64,000 nt of DNA, from contig NZ_JABBPK010000001.1 in the NCBI RefSeq assembly GCF_012933555.1, positions 3,450,001-3,514,000 on the forward strand, written 5' to 3'. This DNA comes from Niallia alba. GTDB taxonomy: Bacteria; Bacillota; Bacilli; Bacillales; Cytobacillaceae. The position numbers and the translations under genes are program-made. The notes beneath the pieces are model-generated. The model saw only the letters and a program-made list of their open reading frames with translations, did not search any database and had not been told where the DNA came from. Below, in pieces: positions 19,309 to 28,948 of this stretch (positions are counted from its first letter, which is position 1; every line of letters begins with the position of its first letter).

Positions 19309-19329
19309 CAACCAAAAAGGATAAAAACA

Positions 19330-19566
19330 AAAAAGAAGCTGGGACATAAGTATTTTCAACCAAATAACCCCGAACGATTATACGTACATACTAAGAAAAG
19401 TCCGTATAATTGTTTGGGGTTTTATTCATTTTATGAAAGAAGGTTTGTGGGGATCACCCGCAGCCTGAATACACTTCGCTTTCCATGGGGCAAGTTGATT
19501 TTGCTACTAAATGAGAGATTATTCGTCTTTATCTATTATATATTTTGTTTTGTCCCAGCCTTTTTC
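19330..19566. repeat. Composite palindromic element (MITE-like) with CTGGGACA ends
   Basis: The ends AAAGAAGCTGGGACA and TGTCCCAGCCTTTTT are inverted. Inside, AACCCCGAACGATTATACG pairs with CGTATAATTGTTTGGGGTT (about 19365-19422) as a second dyad. A fragment of repeat family A (CCGCAGCCTGAATACACTTC, about 19456-19493) is embedded. It lies between convergent niaR and pheA and may act as a bidirectional terminator. Confidence 0.7.
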
Positions 19567-19589
19567 AGCTAGCTTTTTTTCTAAAGTCC

Positions 19590-20444
19590 TTACTTTTCTA
19601 TCATATAAAAAGGGTAACTCCCAAGTGTCTTTACTTCACATCCAATTGCTTCAAGTTCAGCAATAGCACCTGGTATTAACACGTCATCCATTTTTCTATC
19701 TAAATCAATTAAAAAGAAATAATTTCCTAATCCAGTCTTTGTTGGTCTTGATTCAATTTTCACCAAGTTTAATTTTCTCCAAGCAAAAGCAGAAAGCACT
19801 TGATGTAGCGCACCAGAGCGATCAGAAGGAAGAGTGACCATTAGACTTGTTTTATAACCTGAAAAAGTACTTGTCGTTTCTGGATAATGAACAGGATTTT
19901 TTGATAAAATGAGAAATCTAGTATGGTTATTATTTGAATCATGGATATGATGTTTCACTATTTCAAGCCCATATTCTTCCGCAGTCAACAAATTCCCAAT
20001 CGCAGCACCATTTATATTTGGATTTTCCTTAATAAACTGTGCAGCAGCTGCTGTGGAAGTCGTATATTCACAAGTAATTCCGTTAAATTGTGTATGTATA
20101 AATTTATGACATTGAGCGATTGCATGTGAATGACTATACATTACATCGATATCTCTCCATTTCTCTTTGCGATGCGGATGGACCATTAAATGTTGTTTAA
20201 TGGGAACCGTCACTTCCCCATGAATCGGTAAAGATACTTCATGAATTAAGTAATCTAGGGTGATATTGACAGAGCCCTCTAATGTATTCTCAACCGGTAC
20301 TAAAGCTACATCTACTTTATCTTCCATTACAGCATCAAGGCAATTCGGAATGGTTAAAAAGGGAATGGATTCCACCCCAGGGAATTGTTGATTTACCGCC
20401 ATATTTGTAAACGTTGCTTTTGGACCTAAGTAGCCTACTTTCAC
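19590..20444 (-). CDS. pheA: Prephenate dehydratase
   Basis: Converts prephenate to phenylpyruvate in phenylalanine synthesis. The 284-residue product has an N-terminal dehydratase domain (KVGYLGPKATFTNMAV, VDVALVPVENTLEGSVN, with TSTAAAAQF near the active Thr) and a C-terminal ACT regulatory domain with the ESRPTKTGLGNYFFLIDL motif that binds phenylalanine. Normal bifunctional PDT-ACT length. Downstream of pheB after a 195-bp gap that contains a family C hairpin. Confidence 0.96.
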   Translation of the reverse strand: MKVGYLGPKATFTNMAVNQQFPGVESIPFLTIPNCLDAVMEDKVDVALVPVENTLEGSVNITLDYLIHEVSLPIHGEVTVPIKQHLMVHPHRKEKWRDIDVMYSHSHAIAQCHKFIHTQFNGITCEYTTSTAAAAQFIKENPNINGAAIGNLLTAEEYGLEIVKHHIHDSNNNHTRFLILSKNPVHYPETTSTFSGYKTSLMVTLPSDRSGALHQVLSAFAWRKLNLVKIESRPTKTGLGNYFFLIDLDRKMDDVLIPGAIAELEAIGCEVKTLGSYPFYMIEK

Positions 20445-20547
20445 CTATTTCTCCCCCTGAAAAAATTATTTATTCTGAATTTAAAACCTATAGAAGAAGA
20501 ACGACTACAAAAAGTTCTCTTCTAAAGAACGATGACGTCACCTAATA

Positions 20548-20635
20548 AAGAAGACTTCCCTCAGCGGGACCCTCTCCTCATCCTTAGCTGAGGGTTAGTT
20601 GCACTTATCGGACCTTTATGAGCGTAAATTGAAAC
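20548..20635. repeat. Short hairpin repeat, family C, copy 3 (diverged)
   Basis: CCCTCAGCGGGA and AGCTGAGGG form the stem, followed by TTAGTTGCACTTATCGGACC, the family tail. It lies between pheB and pheA. Confidence 0.65.
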
Positions 20636-20638
20636 ACT

Positions 20639-21094
20639 TTATCCCCCTGAGCTTAAAACATCGACTTTCTCTACAAATTCGAGCATACGCAAACGCTCAA
20701 GCAGCATATCAATGGATATCTGCATCTCTGCTGTATTTAGTGAAAGGGTAACATTCGCTCTTCCTTGTAGCGGAATGGTTTGATGAATAGTCAGTACATT
20801 GCACCCAGCTGATGCAACAACACTTAGTAGTTTGGATAAGGTACCCGATCGATCTTCGATATAAAAGAATAATGTAATCAATTTTTCTTTTACTATTGTG
20901 TGGAAAGGAAAGATTGTATCGCGATATTTATAAAATGCACTGCGACTTAAATCTACTTTTTTGACTGCCTCATGCACCGATTCTGCTTTTCCTCTTTCCA
21001 ATAGTTCTTTCGCATCCAATGTTTTGCGCATAGCTTCTGAAAGCACATCTTCTCTTACTAAAAAAAATTTATGATCCAGTTTACTTTCTTTCAT
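20639..21094 (-). CDS. pheB: ACT-domain protein PheB (UPF0735)
   Basis: 151-residue protein: N-terminal region with a helix-turn-helix-like segment ([20 protein letters not shown]) and a C-terminal ACT domain ([33 protein letters not shown]). The exact role is unsettled; the gene is linked to pheA and obg throughout Bacillus and a link to phenylalanine metabolism is presumed. I start at the ATG at 21094 ([18 protein letters not shown]) after GGGGTGA. The ATG at 21115 lies upstream of that site. Confidence 0.92.
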   Translation of the reverse strand: MKESKLDHKFFLVREDVLSEAMRKTLDAKELLERGKAESVHEAVKKVDLSRSAFYKYRDTIFPFHTIVKEKLITLFFYIEDRSGTLSKLLSVVASAGCNVLTIHQTIPLQGRANVTLSLNTAEMQISIDMLLERLRMLEFVEKVDVLSSGG

Positions 21095-21137
21095 CTGCTC
21101 ACCCCTGTAAGGCATAACGGAAAATTCATTATGTATG

Positions 21138-21188
21138 TTTATGAAAAATTCCCCTCCCGTCTTTTTTGACGAGAGGGAATTTTCTTTT
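21138..21188 (-). terminator. Terminator between obg and pheB
   Basis: AAAATTCCCTCTCGTC and GACGGGAGGGGAATTTT pair on the minus strand, followed by TTCA. Strong stem, weak T-run. Repeat family A separates it from the obg stop codon. Confidence 0.6.
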
Positions 21189-21198
21189 ATAGATTAAC

Positions 21199-21346
21199 TG
21201 TTTCGTAAAGTTTGTGGCAATTCCCCACAGCCAGAATACACTTCACTTTCCAAGGGGTTCATCTGTTTCGCTAATCCCCGTGACGTCTACGTGTATTCCG
21301 GCTTCTCCATATTCACCATTAATTCTTTTTCTAATGAAGAAAACAG
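21199..21346. repeat. Palindromic interspersed repeat, family A, copy 3 (internally shortened)
   Basis: The ends CTGTTTCGTAAAG and GAAGAAAACAG and the arms CAGCCAGAATACACTTC and CGTGTATTCCGGCTTC match the complete copy at 6397. The GC-rich centre is shorter, by an internal deletion. Confidence 0.75.
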
Positions 21347-21363
21347 CATTAATCCAAGCTTTC

Positions 21364-22653
21364 TTAATCAATAAATTCGAATTCATATTCCATTAATTTT
21401 ACTATATCTCCATCTTTTGCTCCGCGTTGGCGCAGTGCTTCATCAATACCCATTCCGCGCATTTGACGAGAGAATCTGCGAACTGACTCATCACGAGAGA
21501 AATCTGTCATCTTAAATAGCTTTTCAATGCCTTCTCCAGAAAGAACAAAGCTTCCATCTGGATCTCTTGTAATATAGAATTGACGCTCGTCTACTTCATG
21601 CTTATAGACAACGCGGTGAATTCCTGCTTCTTCTTCTACTTCCTCTAATGGGAACTCAGGAGTATCCTCTAATTTATCCGCAATAGAGAAAAGAAGTTCG
21701 CGTAAACCAGATCTTGTTAAAGCAGACACAGGAAAAATTGGATAGTCTTCTTCCAATTTTTCTTTAAATACTTTTAAATTTTCCTCAGCATCTGGCATGT
21801 CCATTTTATTAGCCACAATGATTTGCGGTCTTTCCAATAAGCGAAGATTGTATTCTTGCAACTCGTTGTTAATCGTCACATAGTCTTCATATGGATCTCT
21901 GCCTTCAATAGCAGCCATATCAATGACATGGACAATAACTCTTGTACGTTCTATATGACGGAGGAACTGATGCCCTAATCCAACACCAGAATGTGCTCCT
22001 TCAATTAATCCAGGCAAATCTGCCATTACAAAACTTCTATTATCTTCTGTCTCCACCATTCCTAAATTAGGCGCGATTGTCGTAAAATGATAATCTGCAA
22101 TTTTTGGTTTTGCTGCCGATACAACAGAAAGCAATGTAGATTTACCGACACTAGGAAAACCGACCAACCCAACATCTGCCAGTACCTTTAACTCTAGTGT
22201 AACATCTCTTTCTTGCCCTGGTTCCCCATTTTCTGATAATTCAGGTGCCGGGTTTGATGGGCTTGCAAAGCGAGAGTTTCCTCTTCCCCCACGACCACCA
22301 CGGGCGATGACCGCTTGCTGGCCATGTTCTGTTAAATCAGCAATTACTTCTTTCGTATTCGCATCAGATACAATCGTACCAGGCGGAACTTTGACAATCA
22401 TCTCTTTCGCATTACGACCATGCTGATTCTTAGACATTCCATGTTCTCCACGCGGAGCCTTAAAATGACGTTGATAACGAAAATCCATCAACGTGCGCAG
22501 ACCTTCTTCGACTTGGAATATTACGTCTGCTCCTTTCCCGCCATCTCCACCAGCAGGACCACCCTTAGGGACAAATTTTTCTCGGCGAAAGGCTACCATA
22601 CCGTTTCCGCCATCTCCGCCCTTCACATAAATCTTTACCTGATCCACAAACAT
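21364..22653 (-). CDS. obg: GTPase Obg
   Basis: Essential GTPase tied to 50S ribosome maturation, stress signalling and the start of sporulation. 429 residues in three domains. Glycine-rich Obg fold at residues 1-158 ([20 protein letters not shown]). G domain with G1 [10 protein letters not shown]3 [11 protein letters not shown] and G4 NKMD. C-terminal OCT domain ([17 protein letters not shown]). It follows spo0B as in B. subtilis spo0B-obg, but here 339 bp with a repeat separate them. Confidence 0.97.
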   Translation of the reverse strand: MFVDQVKIYVKGGDGGNGMVAFRREKFVPKGGPAGGDGGKGADVIFQVEEGLRTLMDFRYQRHFKAPRGEHGMSKNQHGRNAKEMIVKVPPGTIVSDANTKEVIADLTEHGQQAVIARGGRGGRGNSRFASPSNPAPELSENGEPGQERDVTLELKVLADVGLVGFPSVGKSTLLSVVSAAKPKIADYHFTTIAPNLGMVETEDNRSFVMADLPGLIEGAHSGVGLGHQFLRHIERTRVIVHVIDMAAIEGRDPYEDYVTINNELQEYNLRLLERPQIIVANKMDMPDAEENLKVFKEKLEEDYPIFPVSALTRSGLRELLFSIADKLEDTPEFPLEEVEEEAGIHRVVYKHEVDERQFYITRDPDGSFVLSGEGIEKLFKMTDFSRDESVRRFSRQMRGMGIDEALRQRGAKDGDIVKLMEYEFEFID

Positions 22654-22737
22654 AAATTCATTTCCTCCTATTTAAGAAAACCTTAAGCAGCATAGTTGTC
22701 TATTGTTGAACAAAAGAGCCTCCCTTTTAAATAAAGG

Positions 22738-22815
22738 GAAACTTCCATCAATGGGGCTTTTCCTTCCTCCCCCACTGATGGTTAATTGAACCATTCAGAC
22801 CTTTACGGACAGTTG
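22738..22815. repeat. Short hairpin repeat, family C, copy 4
   Basis: AAACTTCCATCAATGGGG pairs with CCCCCACTGATGG; the tail GAACCATTCAGACCTTTACG is shared with copy 2. It lies between spo0B and obg; the rest of that gap (22816-22992) shows only CTTACTGTCCGTTAAG, another tail-like remnant. Confidence 0.78.
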
Positions 22816-22992
22816 ATTTCCCATCTATCTTCCTCGATCTCATAAGCTTGAGAACAGAGTCTTACTGTCCGTTAAGAAGGGGATAAAAGGCAATTCTTTC
22901 GTTGCTACAAGTATTTACTACTATCTTTTTCTAAAATCATGATTTTCCATTGTCTATATACAAAACCGAAGATAGTTAACCAACAATTCTTA

Positions 22993-23544
22993 TTATTTAC
23001 CTGTTTGCTCTCTATTCATCCAGACTTCAAAAACCAGTTCTTCCTCACTAATCTCTATATTTTTCAAAGTCAATTGCTTGGAAAACTGTTGCTGGAGAAA
23101 TTGAGACATCGTTTCTCTATCTAATAGTATACCGTTAAAATCAATATACAATCGTATTCCCTCTACCATTGAATGAATGGAAATGAATAAGTGATTATCC
23201 GCGAAAGGTTTAATATATTGATTTAACATTTGAAAAAACAATGTTGTCCATTCGGAAAGCACTTCATCTTCTGTAACTTGACATTTTTCTTCTGCCAACA
23301 CTTCATATTCTAACCGAAAATAATAATTTTCCCAGTTTGCAATTAATAATTTTGTTGCAAATTGCGGAATATCTAAATTAGATAATTTTGCTTCTTGCTT
23401 TGTCTCTGTAATAATCTCATTAATAATTTCTTTTACCCGATCCGGTTTATTCAAGTCCAAATTCCCTTTAATCAATTGGATTTTATTTAGCCAATCATGG
23501 CGAACATGTCTTAAAAACTCTATCGTATTCCAGTCTTTATTCAT
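22993..23544 (-). CDS. spo0B: Sporulation initiation phosphotransferase Spo0B
   Basis: Relays phosphate from Spo0F to Spo0A in the phosphorelay that starts sporulation. The 183-residue protein has the phospho-acceptor helix EFLRHVRHDWLNKIQLIKGN, where the His in VRHDWLN is the likely phosphorylated residue. A degenerate kinase-like C-terminal domain without ATP-binding boxes follows, as expected for Spo0B. Located between rpmA and obg as in B. subtilis, but 668 bp from rpmA because of inserted repeats. Confidence 0.93.
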   Translation of the reverse strand: MNKDWNTIEFLRHVRHDWLNKIQLIKGNLDLNKPDRVKEIINEIITETKQEAKLSNLDIPQFATKLLIANWENYYFRLEYEVLAEEKCQVTEDEVLSEWTTLFFQMLNQYIKPFADNHLFISIHSMVEGIRLYIDFNGILLDRETMSQFLQQQFSKQLTLKNIEISEEELVFEVWMNREQTGK

Positions 23545-23663
23545 TCTTGTACTCCTACCAAGGTTATTAAGTCTTAGAAGACTGCTTTAAGTAAGTATAA
23601 CAAAAAATGAACCATCTATGAACAAAAACGATAATACCATAGCTTCAATTGATTAAATTAAAA

Positions 23664-23930
23664 GACTGTTTTCGTAAAGTTTCTTGCTATAAGTATGAAC
23701 CTGAATACACTTCGCTTTGAAGTCACTGAAAACTACTAGCTATTGATAATTGATCCTAGCCACGTTTTTGTTTTCCGCGGCGTCTGCTCACTTTCCATGG
23801 GGAGAGCCGCCAAGCCCTCCTAGATGGACTAAAATCTCTAATCACGTATTAATCGCTAACTTGTTTGGGATTAATTTTATAAAGAAAGGTCAAAATCGAA
23901 GTGTATGAAGGCTGCGGGAACAACAAACTA
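23664..23930. repeat. Degenerate palindromic repeat, family A, copy 4
   Basis: It starts GACTGTTTTCGTAAAGTTTCTTG, like the other copies, with ACCTGAATACACTTCGCTT. It ends CGAAGTGTATGAAGGCTGCGGG, the inverted counterpart. The core is rearranged and holds CTTTCCATGGGGAGAGCCGCC. No gene is apparent. Confidence 0.6.
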
Positions 23931-23991
23931 TACATAAAGAGCCAAACTTTATCCTTTGATAGCATACGAAAAAGCAATTGATTACACTATT

Positions 23992-24107
23992 TTTCAACAC
24001 TTAGACCAAAAGCAGGAAAAGGCAATAACATAGTGATATGTATATATTAGACAAGGTAGTTTCTAAGCGATCAAAAACCCTCTTGCTTATTTGTCTAAGT
24101 GTTGAAA
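23992..24107. repeat. 116-bp MITE-like element with 15-bp terminal inverted repeats
   Basis: TTTCAACACTTAGAC at 23992-24006 and GTCTAAGTGTTGAAA at 24093-24107 are perfect inverted repeats. The subterminal AAAGCAGG / CCTCTTGCTT is partly inverted too. No clear target duplication. It lies between rpmA and spo0B. Confidence 0.65.
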
Positions 24108-24167
24108 TCATCATCCACAACATATCTCGGCATCAACTAATTCATCATAAAATCTATCCCTTAACAA

Positions 24168-24205
24168 ACAGATAGACTGACCCTAATCGAGCCAGCCTAT
24201 CTAAT
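24168..24205 (-). terminator. rpmA operon terminator
   Basis: Minus strand AGATAGGCTG and CAGTCTATCT form a stem with one mismatch, followed by GTTTGTT, just after the rpmA stop. Confidence 0.7.
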
Positions 24206-24212
24206 CATTATC

Positions 24213-24853
<641 letters not shown>

Positions 24854-24865
24854 ACAACTTCAACC

Positions 24866-25174
24866 TTAAGCGTTGATCTTTTCGATAACAACTTTAGTGT
24901 AAGGTTGACGATGACCTTGCTTTTTATGATAATTTTTCTTCGCTTTGTATTTGAAAACGATGATTTTCTTTTGACGGCCTTGTTTTTCAACTTTAGCTGT
25001 AACAGTAGCTCCTTCAACAACTGGGCTTCCTACTTTTACATTTTCTCCGCCAACGAAAAGAACTTTATCAAAAGTAACAGTGTCACCAGCTTCACCGTTT
25101 AATTTCTCGATGTAGATAGCTTGACCTTCTTCAACTTTGATTTGTTTTCCGCCTGTTTCAATAATTGCGTACAT
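24866..25174 (-). CDS. rplU: 50S ribosomal protein L21
   Basis: 102-residue L21 starting [18 protein letters not shown] at the ATG at 25174, after AAGGAGGTGCAG. The C-terminal [20 protein letters not shown]-binding region is intact. First gene of rplU-prp-rpmA, preceded by the L21 leader RNA. An in-frame ATG at 25234 lies inside that leader and is rejected. Confidence 0.97.
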   Translation of the reverse strand: MYAIIETGGKQIKVEEGQAIYIEKLNGEAGDTVTFDKVLFVGGENVKVGSPVVEGATVTAKVEKQGRQKKIIVFKYKAKKNYHKKQGHRQPYTKVVIEKINA

Positions 25175-25179
25175 TAAAC

Positions 25180-25300
25180 TGCACCTCCTTAATAGACTAA
25201 GACTCGCCAATGACAGGCGTTTTGCTAGAAGCAAAAGCTTAATTACCTGCTATGCGCGGTTGTAGAGCACGGGTGCTACAAACAACATTAAAATACTAAC
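25180..25300 (-). ncRNA. L21 leader RNA (autoregulatory 5' leader of rplU)
   Basis: The minus strand just before rplU holds a compact hairpin TTGTAGCACCC / GTGCTCTACAA, then CTTTTGCTTCTAGCAAAA and GCCTGTCATTGGCG stems ahead of the AAGGAGG ribosome site. Position and stems fit the L21 leader found before rplU in Bacilli, thought to bind L21 and repress the operon. Ends are approximate. Confidence 0.72.
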
Positions 25301-25354
25301 ATGTTTAAAGGGTACTGTCAATGATATTCTCTATTAATAAACTTGAACCAACAA

Positions 25355-26794
25355 TCATTTAACCATTCGAATTGTATAATCTGGTTTTGGAAATTCAGCT
25401 ACTTCGATTTTTATTGTAAAACCTAATACTTCCTCTAACCGTTTTTTATGAATACTTCCTTCTCCGATAAAAAAATGATGGACGTCTTGCGCTGCTTTAA
25501 TTTCCACAACCTCAATATCCCTATTCCGATATTCCCATAGCTCTCTTTCTAATTGAAAAGCCATACTCTCTGCACTCTTCACGAGTCCTGTACCTTCACA
25601 AACCGTACACTTACTTTGAATCGTTTCAGATAAGGACTTCATCGTTTTCTTTCGTGTTACTTGCAATATCCCTAGTGAAGTAAATCCAATTACTTTCGAT
25701 TGTCTATTATCCGCCGTTAGTTCCTTCTCCATAATAGCAATAACTTTCTTTTCTTCCTCTACTTTCATATCAATAAAATCAATTAATATGATTCCGGATA
25801 GATCTCTTAATCTAATTTGTCTTGCTACTTCTTTCGCAGCAAGACTATTGGTCTGAAACACAGTATGCTCTAATTGATGCTTCCCTTCATATTTGCCTGT
25901 ATTTACGTCTATAATGGTTGCAGCTTCTGCCTGGTCAATAATCATATAGGCGCCGTTGCTTAGCCACACAATTCTTTTCAACGCCTTCTCTATTTCCGTG
26001 TCTACATGATAATGAGAGAAAATCTCTTCATTTCCTTGATGATAGGAAACTGTTAAATGCGGGAACATCGTTTGCCATTGCTTTCGTTCTTCCACTCTAT
26101 CTACAATGACTTCTCCCTCTTTCATTTGCTGAAAAAGATAATATAGCTGTTTCGTAAATTCATTATTTTCTTGTAAAAGCATTATTTTCTTTTGTGTAGC
26201 TCTTTGTTCCAAATCCTTATATTCCTGACGTAATACTTCCAGTTCCTTTATTAATTCTTCTTCTGAACAGTTTGCTGCAGATGTGCGAAAAATCAAGCCT
26301 TCCGCTTCTGATTTTATACGTATTCCAAAACTTCTTAAGTGTTTTTGTGAAGTGCTAGAGTTAATTTTTTTCGATACTGCTACGTATCTGCCATAAGGCA
26401 TATACACAATATGTTCCCCAGTCATCTCAATAATGCCCGTTATTTTTGCGCCCTTTGGTCCAGCTGCATCTTTCATTACTTGAACAAGTACCCGTTCTCC
26501 TTGTTTAACATAGCTAGAGACACTTTTCTTCTTTTTCTCTTCTAAAGTCCCTTCGTTCCGGACAAAGGAAGCCATTTTTTCTCTCGGCAAATAGGCTCCT
26601 TTCCCTGCCCCAATTTCAACAAAGGCAGCATTCATTCCTGGAACAACTTTTGTCACTTGTCCCAAATAAATATTTCCAACAGTCGTTTTAAATTGAGGCT
26701 GCTGAACATATATTTTTTCTACTTTTCCATCTATTAGATAAACAAATCTATTTTCTCTAGTCTTCAGATTAACGATTACTTGATTCAACATCAT
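25355..26794 (-). CDS. rng: Ribonuclease E/G family protein
   Basis: 479-residue endoribonuclease of the Rne/Rng family. An S1 RNA-binding domain lies near residues 37-120 (TVGNIYLGQVTKVVPGMNAAFVEIG). The catalytic DNase-I-like part has IIDVNTGKYEG and GIILIDFIDM, whose Asp residues bind Mg, and a zinc-link motif TVCEGTG. B. subtilis lacks this gene and relies on RNase Y and J; other Bacillaceae carry it at this place between spoIVFB and rplU. Probably acts in rRNA/mRNA processing. Either of two adjacent ATGs can be the start. Confidence 0.93.
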   Translation of the reverse strand: MMLNQVIVNLKTRENRFVYLIDGKVEKIYVQQPQFKTTVGNIYLGQVTKVVPGMNAAFVEIGAGKGAYLPREKMASFVRNEGTLEEKKKKSVSSYVKQGERVLVQVMKDAAGPKGAKITGIIEMTGEHIVYMPYGRYVAVSKKINSSTSQKHLRSFGIRIKSEAEGLIFRTSAANCSEEELIKELEVLRQEYKDLEQRATQKKIMLLQENNEFTKQLYYLFQQMKEGEVIVDRVEERKQWQTMFPHLTVSYHQGNEEIFSHYHVDTEIEKALKRIVWLSNGAYMIIDQAEAATIIDVNTGKYEGKHQLEHTVFQTNSLAAKEVARQIRLRDLSGIILIDFIDMKVEEEKKVIAIMEKELTADNRQSKVIGFTSLGILQVTRKKTMKSLSETIQSKCTVCEGTGLVKSAESMAFQLERELWEYRNRDIEVVEIKAAQDVHHFFIGEGSIHKKRLEEVLGFTIKIEVAEFPKPDYTIRMVK

Positions 26795-26936
26795 ACATCC
26801 TTTTTTATGGTTATCATCTTATTTTAGCTTAGAAGAAATGTTTTAGTAAACTCAAGGACCTATTGATTTGAAATAAATTTCAAGTAACTATTTAACTGAT
26901 AATTAAAAGCACTTTATTTTCCCCCTATGTATAGTC

Positions 26937-27809
26937 CTATAATACGTATAATATATCCTTTATCTTCGCTGTAACGTTCTTCTCTTTAAAATAGGCATGT
27001 AATAGCTCATTTTCATCAAGAATTGTATTTTCTTTGCCCTTTGTTTTTACGATTATTGGATGCTTACATCCTCGATGAAACCGTTCTAATACATCTAATA
27101 AATAGTCCTCTTCTTGGACTTCTAATGGCAGTAATTTTCGCAATTCATTTGTTTTTCCATAATATCGTTCCAGCAAAAATCGCATGAATAAGAATCTTCT
27201 TTGTTTCCATTCATAATAAATAGAGAAAAGTAAGAAGCTAATAATAATCCATGCATTTAAATTCGCTGGCATTATAAAGAGAACGATTAAAAGAAATAAA
27301 AAAACACCCATTATGGATAGATAAAGTGTTAATTTATGGGACTTAGGAAAGGACTTTTTTAGGGAAAATAAAAGAAACAGCAGTTTACCACCATCTAACG
27401 GCCATATCGGCAGTATATTAAAGAAAAAAATCATCATATTATATTGAATAAAGGTCTGATACAAGGAATCTGTCAAAATGCCTCCTTGCCATAAAAGAAA
27501 GCCTAGCCCAACAAGCCATATATGCTGCAAAGGACCAGAAAGAATCACGATTGCTTCCTCCCGTAAAGGTCTATTTCCATGTTCATCCATCTCTGCCACT
27601 CCACCAAAAGGTAATAAAGATATTTTCTTTATTCTCCATGAAAAAAAAGCAGCAGCAAACGCATGACCTAGTTCATGAACAAAAATAATCAGAATTAATA
27701 AACATAGTTCATAAAAATGGGCAGTCATTACCCCGATGGCAATGACAACCCATAATAGTGGATGGATATGAAGGTGCTTAAAGACGCTTACGAACCTATT
27801 CAATTTCAA
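26937..27809 (-). CDS. spoIVFB: Intramembrane metalloprotease SpoIVFB
   Basis: Site-2 protease that cleaves pro-sigma-K in the outer forespore membrane. The 290-residue product has six hydrophobic helices, the zinc motif VHELGHAFAA (HExxH) in an early helix and the second ligand motif PIWPLDGGKLL (xPxDG). The C-terminal CBS-like domain (about residues 225-290) senses ATP in the family. It overlaps the end of spoIVFA by 14 bp, so the pair is translated together. Confidence 0.96.
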   Translation of the reverse strand: MKLNRFVSVFKHLHIHPLLWVVIAIGVMTAHFYELCLLILIIFVHELGHAFAAAFFSWRIKKISLLPFGGVAEMDEHGNRPLREEAIVILSGPLQHIWLVGLGFLLWQGGILTDSLYQTFIQYNMMIFFFNILPIWPLDGGKLLFLLFSLKKSFPKSHKLTLYLSIMGVFLFLLIVLFIMPANLNAWIIISFLLFSIYYEWKQRRFLFMRFLLERYYGKTNELRKLLPLEVQEEDYLLDVLERFHRGCKHPIIVKTKGKENTILDENELLHAYFKEKNVTAKIKDILYVL

Positions 27810-28566
27810 TCACCTGTAAAGGATCAATAAAGTCATCATTTTGCTTGATAGCAAAAAAGAATAAACCTAGTGCTTCGTCTCCTTCATACCTTGAAGCATT
27901 TCCTACTTTTGTACCTTTTTTAATATTTTCATATAACTTTACATCCACCTCTTCTAAGTTGCCATACCAAGATTCGCTTTGATCACTATGCTTTATTACG
28001 ACCGTTTTACCAAAGCCCTCTTTTTCGCCTATGAAAGTTATTTGACCCTCATTAAAGGATTGTACAGTTGTATCCGTTCCAGTTTCTATTGCGATTCTTT
28101 GCCCATTTTGTTGAAATTCCTCTAAAACTTTCCCTGAGGCAGATAAAGCATATTGCTGTAATTGCTCCGTATCTTGTTCTTGTCCTTTCTTTTCTGGCAA
28201 AAAGGCTAGTGGTTTACCAAATTGATCTTCATACCAATTAGAAACAACCATAAAATTAAATTCTTTGGACATTGCCTGTTTAATCTTATTTTCGACTTTT
28301 GCTAATTTTGTAGAAGGATGATCTACAATGATGGCGACAGCTAGAAAAAGAATAGCCGCACCTAAAATTTTCAACATAAATAGATCTTTTCGAAACAAAG
28401 GATGAATTTTTGTTGGGTAATTTTCCTCTTTATCAGCAAAATTGTAGTCATAGCCAGCCTCTTCATCAGACCATAACACTCTGTTATCATTATTTTTTTC
28501 TATTCTTGCCCGTTCTTTTCTTCTTTTTTCGATTTTTTTTCTAACATCATCATTTCTTGACCCCAT
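27796..28566 (-). CDS. spoIVFA: SpoIVFA, scaffold and inhibitor of SpoIVFB
   Basis: 256-residue single-pass membrane protein. A basic/acidic N-terminal part, one helix near residues 63-83, then an extracytoplasmic M23-like domain at the C-terminus (GFGKTVVIKHSDQSESWYGNL, LGLFFFAIKQNDDFIDPLQV). It holds SpoIVFB and BofA together until SpoIVB, kept in check by BofC, cleaves it. The M23 domain lacks an obvious catalytic His set, as usual for this family. ATG 28566 after GGGGAGAGGAG. Confidence 0.93.
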   Translation of the reverse strand: MGSRNDDVRKKIEKRRKERARIEKNNDNRVLWSDEEAGYDYNFADKEENYPTKIHPLFRKDLFMLKILGAAILFLAVAIIVDHPSTKLAKVENKIKQAMSKEFNFMVVSNWYEDQFGKPLAFLPEKKGQEQDTEQLQQYALSASGKVLEEFQQNGQRIAIETGTDTTVQSFNEGQITFIGEKEGFGKTVVIKHSDQSESWYGNLEEVDVKLYENIKKGTKVGNASRYEGDEALGLFFFAIKQNDDFIDPLQVIEIE

Positions 28567-28706
28567 ATACTCCTCTCCCCTAACCTACTTGTCCTCTTTA
28601 CCCTATATTTATGTAAGGGAAGAACAAAGTATGCCTTTATTCAGGGAGGAAACCTTAATGAAAAGAATTCCAGTAATCACTTCTATTAAAACAGAAAAAA
28701 TAAAAA

Positions 28707-28753
28707 GCCCTGCAAAGAAGTTGATCGTTCTTGAATCAACTTTTTTGCAGGGC
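28707..28753. terminator. Strong hairpin in the minD-spoIVFA gap
   Basis: GCCCTGCAAAGAAGTTGAT pairs with ATCAACTTTTTTGCAGGGC (19 bp with one mismatch, 9-base loop), flanked by A/T runs. It lies between minD and spoIVFA, 140 bp before the latter's start. Either a second terminator or part of a repeat. Confidence 0.55.
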
Positions 28754-28784
28754 AAAGTTTTGTAAACAGCATTATTTATCCCAC

Positions 28785-28823
28785 TCTTAACGGGCAGTAT
28801 AACCCCCACTAATGGAAGTTTTT
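28785..28823. repeat. Short hairpin repeat, family C, copy 5 (inverted, partial)
   Basis: TTAACGGGCAGTATAACCCCCACTAATGGAAGTTT is the reverse complement of the family C start joined to its tail, similar to the degenerate copy at 11305. Confidence 0.6.
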
Positions 28824-28856
28824 TTATTTCATTGTTACATTTAACATGATCCAAGT

Positions 28857-28893
28857 ATAAAAGGCAGGAGCTTTTCCCTCCTATCTTTTATAC
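28857..28893 (-). terminator. minD terminator
   Basis: AAAAGATAGGAGG and CTCCTGCCTTTT form an imperfect stem on the minus strand after minD, ending in TTTTAT. Confidence 0.6.
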
Positions 28894-28948
28894 TTTATCA
28901 CATACGCATATTTATGTACGTATAGAAAAAATCAATTATTTTACTATC

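Noticed and set aside
20445-20640. T-box or attenuator before pheA
   Set aside because: The hairpin present belongs to repeat family C; no T-box AGGGTGGNACCGCG motif or specifier loop is visible.
28609-28854. 81-codon minus-strand frame between minD and spoIVFA
   Set aside because: It runs through a strong hairpin and a family C repeat; composition is unlike a protein.
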